Assembly: GCF_032118995.1 (NCBI RefSeq)
Contig: NC_092662.1
Coordinates: 6,386,001-6,450,000, forward strand
Reading direction: 5' to 3'
Length of the DNA: 64,000 nt
Origin: Asterias amurensis
Lineage: Eukaryota; Echinodermata; Asteroidea; Forcipulatida; Asteriidae
Shown: positions 33,901 through 39,950 of the stretch, in pieces
Layout of the letters: the number at the start of each line of letters is the position of its first letter
Position numbering within the stretch: the stretch's first letter is position 1
Program-made: the position numbers and the translations under genes
The notes under the pieces: model-generated
Seen by the model: only the letters and a program-made list of their open reading frames with translations
Database searches by the model: none
Told to the model about the DNA's origin: nothing

Positions 33901-35880
33901 ATTCAGACAAAACATTCCTATCAGTTGTTGCCCGACGTCCGCGGATATTCGGATATTACAGAATATCCGGTTACCTGGTTGTAATTACAGAACTATCCGG
34001 TTTATAAATAGCTATTTGCGCCCTTTGCGGATATCCGGTTAAGAAAAAAAAGGCATTCGCGGTTACGGATAGGAAAACCTATTCGCCATTAACCGGATAT
34101 TCGAATAATTCGCCCAGGCCTATCGCCAACTCATTTTTTCTTTTATATGGTCGTTAATTATGAAGTAATTATCAAAGGTACTACCTTTCCTCGTAGTGTA
34201 TTTCAAGGCATCTTCAGAACATTGTACAATGTACTGATTTGTAGATGAATTCTTTGTTCAACCTCAAAACTCGTTTAAAAATTTACCCAGTCAGTTTCCC
34301 TTGTGGTTTATATTGATATCTGAAACAAAAAGTCGCATCCCCTTAAGGGGATCCCCTGGCTGCCGCTTCCCAGGTTGTATCGTAATTTGGGTGTGATCCC
34401 TGGCTACACGGCAGTTAACGGTTGTATGGCTTCTGACTGGCACCCCCGAACAAAGGTATTGACAAAATACGGACACCGCCAATACAGGGCTAGATAGCTC
34501 AGTTGGTAGAGGGCCGGCATGTTAATCCGGAGGTCGTTGGTTCGAATCCCACTCCAGTCAAATCTTTGTTCAACCTCAGAAATTTATGAAAGATTGACTT
34601 AATTCTTACCTTACTGCCATCGTTGTAGTATATCTGTTGTAAGGTGTGTGCAATGGCATGATTGGTGGCATTCAACCAAATATTGGATAGTTTTAGTTTC
34701 GTCTGACGGACATCCATGTACATATACCCATAGCCCTCCTGTACTTGTTTTATGTTACTAGATGAGTTAATTGGAAGTTTGTACACAATAAACCTAGACA
34801 GGAAATATTGAAACAAAGTATACGAGCAATTTATTTTGTGTTATAATTATTTCGGATATAAAAACACTACCTAGGAAAGGTGTAGGCGTACACGTGCAAC
34901 AGGGCCCAATTTCATAGAGCTGCTGAGCACAAAAAATTGATTAGCATGAAATTACCAACCAGAATTCAAAGTGATTTTCAGGATTTGCAAACCACAGCTG
35001 AATACCAGTAACAAGAAATATGCAACAAACGGAAATTTGGTTGGTAATCCTGTCTTTATCAAGGAAGAAATTTCATGCTTAGCAAAAACAAATCTGCTTA
35101 AATCAACTCTATGAAATTGGGCCTAGGTCTGTTTTTTTGTCTTTGAGAAGGCTAAAGCCATTTTCACTTTTTTAAGGGTACCTAAATTTGGAAAAGTCTT
35201 TGGACAACCCCTCCCCCCCTCCAAATGGTTCAAGCCACGCAGGGTCTAATTTCACCCTGCTTCCAAATGATGCTCAGCACAACAACATTGTGCTTATCAG
35301 AATAAAGTTACCAGACAGAGTCTCATGATCCATACAGGTATGTTTTCCTGCTATATTCTGTTTAGCTTAAAAATAGAAACATTTTCTGCTCAGCTGTCAA
35401 AGATAATGGGTGTGTTCGATTAGCTTCCTCGGGTCGACCCTGGTCTGCCCCGGTACGTTCGGATAGCTTTTATGTCATTCCTGGGGCTCACCCGGGTCAG
35501 CCCCAAGTACCCTGCTTGTGGAACGGGACAGCCCCAAGTGCCCTGGGGGTGGAACGGGTCACTTGGGGCTGCCAAGGTGCATGACATCACCACAAGAGGG
35601 TGAGTGATCGTTCGATTAGCTCTTGTCAGGGGCTCACCGGAATGAGCACCTTAGGGTCGACACAGGAAAGCTAATTGAATGCACCCTATAGATGTTAAAC
35701 AAAAAATAATAATAATAATAATTTAATGTTTCCCCTAAAGATGTTTGAGTGAAATATATGTGCTTACCAATCGACAGGTTTTCCTTCTTCATCTAGACAC
35801 GTGACGGCAGCATCACACTGCAGCATCGTAACTGCAGCAGCAATAACCCAAAGTACAGCACCATCATGTAGACTATACAT
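20963..35880 (-). CDS. DNASE2: deoxyribonuclease II, seven exons, complete (plancitoxin-1/DNase II family)
   Basis: Minus-strand exons are 35880-35768, 34793-34610, 26730-26655, 25622-25461, 23958-23761, 22551-22316 and 21079-20963. All join in frame through GT-AG introns and give 361 aa, the usual DNase II length. DNase II is an acid endonuclease of lysosomes or secretions that leaves 3'-phosphate ends. A hydrophobic N-terminus (residues about 1-24) looks like a signal peptide. Both HxK motifs of the phospholipase-D-like active site are present: H122-T-K124 in exon 3 (GHTKG) and H301-S-K303 in exon 6 (DHSKW). Other family landmarks are GKPVDWFIVYKLP, GFWLVHS, YPWVYD, SFAKSTKYGE, WICIGDINR and QRGGGTLC. 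N-glycosylation sequons include NSS, NAT and NRS. Sea-star plancitoxin belongs to this family, but nothing here distinguishes a venom role from the ordinary lysosomal enzyme. Intron 2 holds two GPCR genes on the other strand. Confidence 0.95.
21521..21853 (+). repeat. tRNA-derived SINE family A, full-length copy
   Basis: The head has 'ctggccgagtggttaagag' and the B-box 'gggttcgaatcccgg' (about 21579-21593). The body has 'gggtacataaatgggtacct' and 'gagaaacattacaggg', and the 3' end 'gcgctatataagaa' runs directly into an ATT microsatellite. It lies in DNase II intron 6 (21080-22315), opposite to the gene. Confidence 0.75.
21854..21991 (+). repeat. (ATT)n microsatellite
   Basis: About 45 ATT/TTA units with one interruption ('atcgttatt' near 21949). 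It forms the tail of the SINE just upstream, a common way for SINE 3' ends to seed microsatellites. Reading frames through it (poly-Asn, poly-Ile) are meaningless. Confidence 0.95.
22030..22310 (-). repeat. SINE family A (minus) containing an M6 foldback
   Basis: On the minus strand the head lies at 22300-22230 ('gtggttaagagcactgggtt' and the B-box 'gggttcgagtcc'). The interior is the M6 element at about 22065-22222 ('ttcaccaaactcatcctaac' and 'gtttcgtgaaatcggcc'). The head ends only a few bases from the DNase II exon 6 donor (22315). Confidence 0.65.
23233..23745. repeat. M6 foldback followed by TTAA MITE M1
   Basis: About 23233-23377 is M6 ('ttccacaaagagttaggact' and 'ctctgtgtgaaatc'). It is followed at 23385 by M1 ('agacactggacactattggt') up to about 23742 near the DNase II exon 5 donor. 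Both are in intron 5. Confidence 0.65.
24102..24490 (+). repeat. tRNA-derived SINE family A, long body
   Basis: The head 'tcgtggccaagtggttaaaa' and a B-box region with a small insertion ('gtgggttcccgtcgaatccc') are followed by the full body and a 3' end of 'ggtagatacgtgcgccttta'. It matches 46238-46645 along its length and lies in DNase II intron 4 (23959-25460). Confidence 0.75.
24688..25201 (+). repeat. 61-bp direct repeat flanking the hAT MITE
   Basis: 24688-24748 and 25141-25201 share 60 of 61 bases, starting 'ctgcagttggttgccagcct' and ending 'acaagg.ccctt'. The right copy begins at the first base after the MITE's right target duplication. An inverted relative ('aggcaatttacatgcaacca') lies near 24539, so the copies may be ends of an older element. 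Confidence 0.8.
24777..25132. mobile_element. hAT-type MITE rich in GATATC words, 8-bp target duplication
   Basis: The termini TAAGCTTGGGCGATA and the inverse TATCGCCCAAGCTTA are flanked by perfect 8-bp copies of GTGAGGTC at 24769-24776 and 25133-25140. Eight-base duplications with a 'GGGCGA' end are characteristic of hAT transposons. The 356-bp interior is dominated by degenerate 'gatatcgcgatat' palindromic words and codes for nothing. It lies in DNase II intron 4. Confidence 0.9.
25806..25995 (-). repeat. SINE family C (minus copy)
   Basis: It contains 'ttggttttac'-like start, 'caccgatgtg' and the inverted head 'tagagcac...accaactac...agaccaccaagattacc'. Short, decayed copy in DNase II intron 3 (25623-26654). 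Confidence 0.6.
26036..26419. repeat. TTAA MITE family M1, full-length reference copy
   Basis: TTAA at 26036-26039 and 26416-26419 enclose 376 bp. Termini are 'agacactggacactattgg' and 'ccaatagtgtccactgcct'. A central stem, 'ttcgagacctcaaattc' against 'tgaggtctcgaaatc', lies at about 26218-26256. At least ten copies or fragments occur in the window. Confidence 0.9.
26577..27196. repeat. M1 end fragment and a further M1 copy spanning DNase II exon 3 surroundings
   Basis: A lone M1 terminus ('gaccaatagtgtccactgcc') lies at 26577-26600, just beyond the exon 3 donor (26654). A longer M1 copy lies at about 26845-27195, ending 'aaaagtgtccagtgtct', upstream of exon 3 in intron 2. Exon 3 itself (26655-26730) is intact. 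Confidence 0.65.
27580..28060 (+). repeat. ~100-bp tandem repeat, about five units
   Basis: Units start with 'gattgggaaccattgatacc' near 27590, 27688, 27785, 27890 and 27993. Each continues with 'ctcaacag', 'ccaatcaggg', 'agtatcccgtttggggtag' and 'tttgattgatatcata'. The units diverge and the last is truncated. The array lies in DNase II intron 2, about 0.9-1.3 kb upstream of the first GPCR start. Confidence 0.8.
28066..28510 (+). repeat. ~157-bp tandem repeat, three units
   Basis: Units at about 28068, 28223 and 28384 begin 'agttaaagtgacactgggg'. They continue through 'tgattggtatgaaagtagat', 'ccttcactttaattcct' and 'gttgaccatgtccctgtaag'. Poly-G runs of different length follow the start of each unit. 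The array directly follows the 100-bp array, with which it shares the 'atcagggtaatagtatatcc' segment. Confidence 0.85.
28511..28929 (+). promoter_or_regulatory. 5' flank of GPCR 1
   Basis: Non-repetitive sequence between the tandem arrays and the receptor ATG. It should hold the promoter and 5'UTR unless there is an upstream exon. The context at the start, aataATGgc, is acceptable. I see no confident TATA box. Confidence 0.3.
28930..29976 (+). CDS. class A (rhodopsin-like) G protein-coupled receptor 1, intronless
   Basis: 348 aa with seven hydrophobic segments at about 28-53, 64-88, 97-122, 146-168, 190-215, 276-300 and 304-326. Class A landmarks are present: G44-N45 in TM1, LSVAD with D73 in TM2, C100 and C180 for the extracellular disulphide, W153 in TM4, P201 in TM5, P292 in TM6 and N320-P-I-I-Y324 in TM7. 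The DRY motif is N124-R-F, and TM6 lacks the usual CWxP. This resembles the NRY-type receptors (Tre1/Moody, GPR84, melatonin) among families I know; the ligand is unknown. Intracellular loop 3 (about 216-275) is Ser/Thr-rich with a basic end (PKPKRSR). A sequon (N6ST) lies at the N-terminus. The gene lies inside DNase II intron 2 on the opposite strand, 1.75 kb from its paralogue, and the last codons overlap a tandem repeat. Confidence 0.93.
   Translation: MAALINSTIASDLMSCTFCAYFSYTQRQVLAAIWFLMSFVGVTGNSLVIIAILSSPKLQRVTNYFVFNLSVADLLTSLFIPFTAVAVLNETEWPLPMVLCSITAFILLTCLGCSINNLACIAVNRFVLITKKQETYRRLFSKRRTILAILITWLIPLFTTVVPTSIGYIQLGFEPKYSSCSWVLAQSSNGFVLILFATFCPIQLSVIIYCYIRVFTHIRQHAKKVEPSLGTKTETVSTVLDTVSSTTTRPKPPDIASSSTAKEPKPKRSRLQVQVTINLFLVVCAFILCVVPYAVTLLVPRSRQVFPFAATLFMGNSCLNPIIYAFKHPQFKTVFRCILTGKFSEIPK
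29952..30250 (+). repeat. ~100-bp tandem repeat beginning in the GPCR 1 C-terminal codons
   Basis: 'gaagttttctgagatacca' starts at 29952, 30051 and 30152. Each unit continues with 'gcacatcc', 'gaaagaaataactcttgatg' and 'agagagaaaatgg'. Unit one contains the last receptor codons (KFSEIPK) and the stop, so the duplicated DNA copies coding sequence plus 3'UTR. The 3'UTR copies are non-coding remnants. Confidence 0.85.
30431..30806. repeat. TTAA MITE family M1
   Basis: TTAA at 30431-30434 and 30803-30806, termini 'aggcactggacactattgg' and 'aatagtgtccagtgtc'. It sits between the two GPCR genes, within DNase II intron 2. Confidence 0.85.
30807..31729. other. intergenic between the two GPCR genes; 5' flank of GPCR 2
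   Basis: No repeat from the families listed here and no ORF with recognisable content. The last few hundred bases should contain the promoter of GPCR 2; no element is clear enough to name. Confidence 0.35.
31730..32713 (+). CDS. class A G protein-coupled receptor 2, intronless paralogue of GPCR 1
   Basis: 327 aa, colinear with GPCR 1 and clearly its paralogue: shared strings include GVTGN, FIPF.AVAVL, GCSINNL.CIA, TYQRLF/TYRRLF, LGFEP.YSSCSWV, HAKKV and FRTVFRCI-type ends. Landmarks are N35 (TM1), D63 (TM2), C90 and C170 (disulphide), N114-R-Y116 replacing DRY, W143, P191, P263 in TM6 without CWxP, and N291-P-L-I-Y295 in TM7. Loop 3 is about 25 residues shorter than in GPCR 1. The C-terminus ends with Cys residues (KCFC), possible palmitoylation sites. 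A sequon (N3KT) is at the N-terminus. Tandem duplication of an intronless receptor inside the DNase II intron explains the pair. The ligand is unknown; same family suggestion as GPCR 1. Confidence 0.93.
   Translation: MANKTVDADVYVSYAERQILATIVITISFLGVTGNLLVIAAVILTKKLHHTTNMFVLNLSITDLLTNIFIPFGAVAVLSEVEFPLPMILCSLTAFIFYACFGCSINNLMCIAINRYVMIIHKRATYQRLFSPKRTVVAILLTWLIPMCFLIIPVATGFIKLGFEPEYSSCSWVKAESQPGFHLILFAAFCPLQLATIFFCYIRIFYHISSHAKKVRHLDRAPSISEITSNVPEPPANRKNKLQAEVTKNLFTVVCTFFLCVAPYSFSLILPKTEQFIPIAGVILTGNSCVNPLIYAAKHPHFRTVFRCIITMKCTEIPERSSFKCFC
32714..33045. repeat. GPCR 2 3' flank with a diverged M1 fragment
   Basis: About 32880-33010 has M1 words in order ('aaagaccagta.cctcact', 'acctgtgaaaatttt', 'aaaacacccttgtt'). 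Its right half has been replaced by the arm of the large palindrome. No gene seen. Confidence 0.5.
33046..33607. repeat. 562-bp spacerless palindrome, 281-bp arms
   Basis: Arms 33046-33326 and 33327-33607 are exact inverses apart from one base pair (a G in 'tttttggggttag' against the T expected from the other arm). The centre is 'aaccggtt' with no loop. The left arm contains host DNA, the hAT target site and the first 65 bp of the hAT-like element; the right arm is an inverted copy of all of this. Confidence 0.9.
33262..34122. mobile_element. hAT-like non-autonomous element with 8-bp target duplication, rearranged inside
   Basis: The left end is TAGTGCTGGGCGAAT and the right end ATTCGCCCAGGCCTA. 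Perfect 8-bp duplications TCGCCAAC lie at 33254-33261 and 34123-34130. The interior right of the palindrome holds repeated 'ggatatccggtt'-like words near 33940-34100, comparable in style to the GATATC-rich hAT MITE at 24777. Nothing in it codes. The element's left part is occupied by the inverted copy of its own flank. Confidence 0.85.
34273..34575 (+). repeat. tRNA-derived SINE family B
   Basis: It begins 'taaaaatttacccagtcag' and contains 'ccccttaaggggatcccctg' and 'cacggcagttaacggttgta'. It ends in a tRNA-like module, 'gctagatagctcagttggta' with the B-box 'ggttcgaatccca' (34539-34551). The same unit is at 62645-62975, and a minus copy lies at about 49752-49925. The tRNA-like part is at the 3' side, unlike families A and C. 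It lies in DNase II intron 2, just before exon 2. Confidence 0.7.
34904..35126. repeat. palindromic MITE family M4
   Basis: Ends are 'ggcccaatttcatagagctg' and 'caactctatgaaattgggcc'. Internal pairs are 'accaaccaga.ttc'-like and 'ttggttggtaatcctg', with 'atttcatgcttagcaaa'. Other copies are at 41587-41829, 42693-42936, 49926-50168 and 57679-57963. DNase II intron 1. Confidence 0.8.
35405..35690. repeat. foldback MITE family M5
   Basis: It starts 'gtgtgttcgattagcttcc' and ends 'gaaagctaattgaatgcacc'. The inner sequence has 'gtcgacc', 'ttggggctg' and 'catgacatcaccacaagagg', all shared with 48187-48390. It lies in DNase II intron 1. Confidence 0.7.
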
Positions 35881-36539
35881 GCTGGAGACTGTAGTTGTCA
35901 AAGTCAAATAGAATCAGCCAAAACACTGATGTCACAGTAACACTTAGTTTGCAAAAAGACTCGCAAACTTTTGTTGTTTACCTTGACTGGCGTACTCTGA
36001 AAGAAATAAAAACAAACACCAGTTAACCCTGTAGTCCCTGCACCGCCCGAGTTTGCTGAAAACTAATATATATCAAGATTCTTGCAGTTAATTACTGGAA
36101 TCGTAGTCCAAATTTTAAAAGATAGCCACAGCTTAACTTTATGCACAATTTGAACCTTGATATTTGTATAAAAGTACAAGTTCGCATGAGAACAATAAAT
36201 GTCTCTCGTTAAACGGCTACGGTAATTTTTATGGCGAATAATATTTGTTTGTAAGGATAAAATGGACACAATAGCTTTTCAAGGCTTTTATCTGACTCAA
36301 TTATTATACTGATTAAATGCGAAGGCGTGAGTTTTCGACAATATTATCAAGAATGATGAATAAATACAGTTTCTTTGTGTTTACTCATGAGCGTTTTGTT
36401 GGGGTAAGAGCTAAATTATTTCATCATCATTAGCTTCATTAGCTTTAAAATAATGACTATCGAGGATTCTTTTGACGTTCCTTTTTTTCTACAAACACAA
36501 GCTAGCAAGGTTTCCTCCTACAAAATACAGTATATCGAT
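35881..36539. promoter_or_regulatory. 5' flank of DNase II
   Basis: Upstream of the DNase II start codon (ATG on the minus strand at 35880). The promoter and 5'UTR should lie here, but I cannot point to a specific element. A+T-rich, no other gene. Confidence 0.3.
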
Positions 36540-36910
36540 AGGCGGCTGGGCGGTCCAGTGGCTAAATGGTTAAAGAGATCATGTTTAATTTGCATCAGGG
36601 ATAAAGAATACCCAAGTAACATGCCTACGTGTTTTTTTTTCACAAGACTCGGGAAAGTACTTGAGTATACAGTGCTAACACACATCGGTGTATGGGTAAA
36701 CGGTGGGATTCGAACCCATGACTCTTGCAATTCTAAAGCAGTGTCTTACCAACTAGACTACCGAGGTAGTCTAGAATTGCAAGGGTTGTGGGTTCGAATC
36801 CAACCTGAGTAACATGCCTAAAGGTGATTTTTTTTTTTCACAGGACTCGGGGAAAGTACTGAGTATACAGTGCTAACACACATCGGTGTATGGGTAAAAA
36901 CCAAAATTAA
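36540..36910. repeat. SINE family C, inverted dimer
   Basis: A minus-type head ('gggattcgaacccatgactc', 36707-36726) and a plus-type head ('gtgggttcgaatccaacc', 36789-36806) lie back to back, each with its 'gactcggg.aaagtact.ag' body. A palindrome of tRNA-like modules results, as at 905-1475. Confidence 0.7.
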
Positions 36911-37320
36911 ATACTGGTAATCAAATTATAGACAGAGTAAATGAAGCCCATTCTGCCACTTTCTCAATCATAAACAAATAAATACAAAGTTGTATTTTCA
37001 CTTGCTAGCCCCTAGTCCACTCTGCAATTATCAATATGATGTGGCAAGCAGATTTTTACACTGATTTACTGACTGACCCTGCCTTTTTTTAAAGTCAAAA
37101 TTGGGAAATGCTCTGTCAAACTCACTGTCAGTGTCACACCATCACAAAAAAAAGAAATTTAATTTATGATTGAATCTGCAAGTTTACTAATTTATTTATA
37201 GTATTTCTCGCTGTCTCGTGTTTAGTATTTATTTTAACTGTGTCTTTCCTCTTTCAGTTTTATTTTTGTTTACCCAACCACTGGTTGAACCAGGAAATAA
37301 TTGTCTACTTACACGTTGGG
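36911..37320. other. intergenic, nothing recognised
   Basis: A+T-rich; the phrase 'tctgcaagtttactatttatttatag' here (about 37175-37202) also appears near 28790. No gene seen. Confidence 0.35.
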
Positions 37321-37329
37321 GCATATCAG

Positions 37330-37512
37330 TACAGGCCTGATACTTCACGGAGGCAACGAAGGCAGTTTGCCTCCATGCTCCCTGGTCATTGCCTTGATGC
37401 CCTTGATATAATTAAATAGAAATTTACAATTTCCTCATAGGGTACCCTTTATCAAAGAGAAAATGCCTTGGTGCCCTTGCCCTTTCAAAAACGAAGCATA
37501 CAAGCCTGTCAG
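37330..37512 (+). repeat. dispersed repeat R2
   Basis: 'caggcctgatacttcacgga' through 'agaaatttacaatttcctca' to 'gcccttgccctttcaaaaac'. Copies are at about 56068-56225 and 57290-57465, and parts of the motif ('ttggtgccc') recur near 50440 and 58680-58800. Not coding: its short ORFs carry no known motif. Confidence 0.65.
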
Positions 37513-37529
37513 TAGAATACTAATGGCCA

Positions 37530-38050
37530 GACCAAATAACTGGGGCGCTGTACTCCTTTTCTTTAAAACTTGTCATTATTGGTCGTACTAGTGCCCCGCA
37601 TATGGGTCTACTGTAGACCCAGTAACTGGGGCGCTGGTACCCCTTTTTTTCAAAAATTTGTCATTACCACCAATAATGACAATTTTTTTGAAAAAAAGTC
37701 TGTATACTGTGCAGCGCCCCAGGGGAGGGGGCATGGGACATGGAGTAAGTCATGATCATGGAGGCACGGTATGTCCCTCCAGTTGATGTACAAACCCTAC
37801 CGTCTGTACCAGGTGCCCCCAGACCGAGTTGACTTCAGACTGATGAGATGACTCAGTTAAGGAGGCCCAAAATATTCGACCCCTATAAAGGCTCACAGGG
37901 GAGCATTAGTTTCTAGAAGTAGTTAAAGTTGGTAGCTAGACCCAGTATAACTGGGGGTATGGCCATGGGGCGCTGTACTTCTAGAAACTATAATAAGGCT
38001 CCCCCGTGAGCCTTATAATAGGGGTCTAATATTTTGGGCATGCCTCCTTA
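37530..38050. repeat. nested foldback elements with 'CAGTAACTGGGGCGC' ends
   Basis: About 37535-37725 contains 'ccagtaactggggcgctggt' and 'gcagcgcccc' around an 'attaccaccaataatgacaa' centre. About 37858-38050 is a second foldback: 'aaggaggcccaaaatattcg' against 'aatattttgggcatgcctcc', with 'tttctagaagta' and 'tacttctagaaac'. They share the GGGGCGC end with the element at 16060-16194. Confidence 0.6.
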
Positions 38051-39278
38051 GCGCTATACGTTTTTAAAACCGGCGTTGATAGATGAAAGTTTCACGATCG
38101 TTGGCCACCAATAACTCAAGTTTCCTGTGTACTAGACAACTAAAACTTTCCACACACACTCAATATATCACATATATCGGGGTGTCCCTAAAATCGTGGC
38201 AAATCTTTTACCTCTCAGTAAACAGTACGTAGATAAAAATTGTGTGGTTTTATTTGCCAAGCAAAGAGTCTCCTCTCCCTTGACCAAAACTTAGAAACAT
38301 GTAAGGCTCCACTGGTTATTTGCACTGTAAAGGCAAAAAGTTTGGCATTTTAGGCATTTCTACAAGGTACAAAAATATGTCATAATGTTGAGGCCATATA
38401 AAAATATTTGCCCGCCGAAAAAGTTTCATCAAACACTATTTCAATTCACAATTCATGATGATCAAATCATGTGACTGAATATTTTGCTGAGCATTCTGGG
38501 GGAAAAAATACAGAGGCTAAAAGAACCCATGTGCCTGATATCATTTTCTAATATTTTTGAGGATTTTTATTTGTTAACCCTCATATCAATATAATAATTA
38601 TATTAAAATTTAAACATTGGGGCTTGTTGATTCAATTATCACTGTTTGTTTATACGCTTTATTATAAATATTAATTTAAAAAATAAAAAATAAAAAATTA
38701 AAATCAGATTTGAAAGCCAGTAATTATTCACACTTTTTATCAATTTTTAACTTATTTTTCATTTTTTGCAAGTTATCATGGTAATTTTTAAAATTTAATA
38801 AACAAATATTTTGAATAAAATGAAGACAACTGCTGGCTATAGAGTCATACACAGAGTCTCAAAGAACACTTGTAATCACTGCAGATGTTTCTTCCATGTA
38901 TGGCTTCACCGGGAAACGATACTTTCTCGTTTGCCGTGAAAACAGGAAAAACTCAAAACAAATGGGGCCAGTTGAAGTCATCGAAGATCGGTGTGTGGTA
39001 TTTCAATGTCCATCAAGTTTTAATATATTATATGTTTGCATATTTCATATTAACAAATGAAGATAATTAGGGCGTCGGTTGATATATGCATCATTATTTT
39101 TTTCCCAATTCAAAGAATAAGGCATAATACCGTGAAAACTGGTAAGAGGAGGATACATTTATATCATACATAATGCTTGCAATGCATTGCTTTTTTGTTG
39201 AGTGATATAAAAAAACATCTTCAAAAAATGCAAGTTTTAGTATTATAATTAATCTACTTTTTGGAAATCCTATAGTTG
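38051..39278. other. intergenic; one unplaced open frame near 38820-39060
   Basis: Very A+T-rich. On the plus strand a frame open from about 38840 to 39060 reads, in part, SSMYGFTGKRYFLVCREN and QMGPVEVIEDRCVVFQ, which looks more protein-like than its surroundings. It has no good splice sites and no match I recognise. The rest holds nothing supportable. Confidence 0.25.
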
Positions 39279-39336
39279 CAATAACGTAACCCTCCTACTC
39301 CGTCGGCAGGAGGGTTACGTTATCGCAACTAGAAAT
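39279..39336. repeat. hairpin
   Basis: 'gttgcaataacgtaaccctc' and 'gagggttacgttatcgcaac' form a near-perfect stem with a short loop. It is isolated and looks like a small foldback. Confidence 0.7.
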
Positions 39337-39950
39337 CCTACTACTTATATATTATCTAGACTCAAATTTAAAGATACTTACCGAGATTCTTCTAAGCGGG
39401 AACAATAAAGCAAGAAGTTTAGTGCATTGATGATGTGCTGTCAAAAGGGCATGTGACCTCTCTGTCAAGCATGCCGATCAAACAACCCCAAACAACAACA
39501 AGCGAACAACAATGACCGGAAATCCCCCAGGGCGCCCTCAATGACCGACTGGTTGAACTTGTTGGAGTAAAATTTAATTACACACAAGATGGCGCTTTCC
39601 ACAGTTCTCCATGCTGTCGACTCGCCTGTCAAAATACTTCTGAAATGAATTGATAGCATACTCTGTTTTTCTTGGTCCTGTTTGTAGCATAGTTTTTCCT
39701 TGCATTGGTTAATAATCTGTCAATTGTTTTAGACAGGTAAGGATATAGTTTGACCTTAAAAAATAAAAATGAATGCCGGAGCGGAGGCGGAGCTGAACAA
39801 ATAATCACACACACATTTTTTATGGTGACATCACATTATTTTTTATAACAGTTGAGTTTTACATACACAAAATCACACAATAACAAACGGTTCCTCTGGA
39901 AATAAATGTTCAACTGATGACATTCTCTCGTTGAACTCTAGAAATTCAAG
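39337..39950. promoter_or_regulatory. 5' flank of RPAP2
   Basis: Upstream of the RPAP2 start codon. No repeat family and no convincing ORF; the promoter is expected here but no element can be named. Confidence 0.3.

Noticed and set aside
34488..34560. Possible tRNA gene ('gctagatagctcagttggta ... ggttcgaatccca')
   Set aside because: The same module recurs embedded in a longer repeat at 62890-62965 and 49752-49925 with decayed stems, so it is the tRNA-like part of SINE family B. Family A and C heads were rejected as tRNA genes for the same reason.
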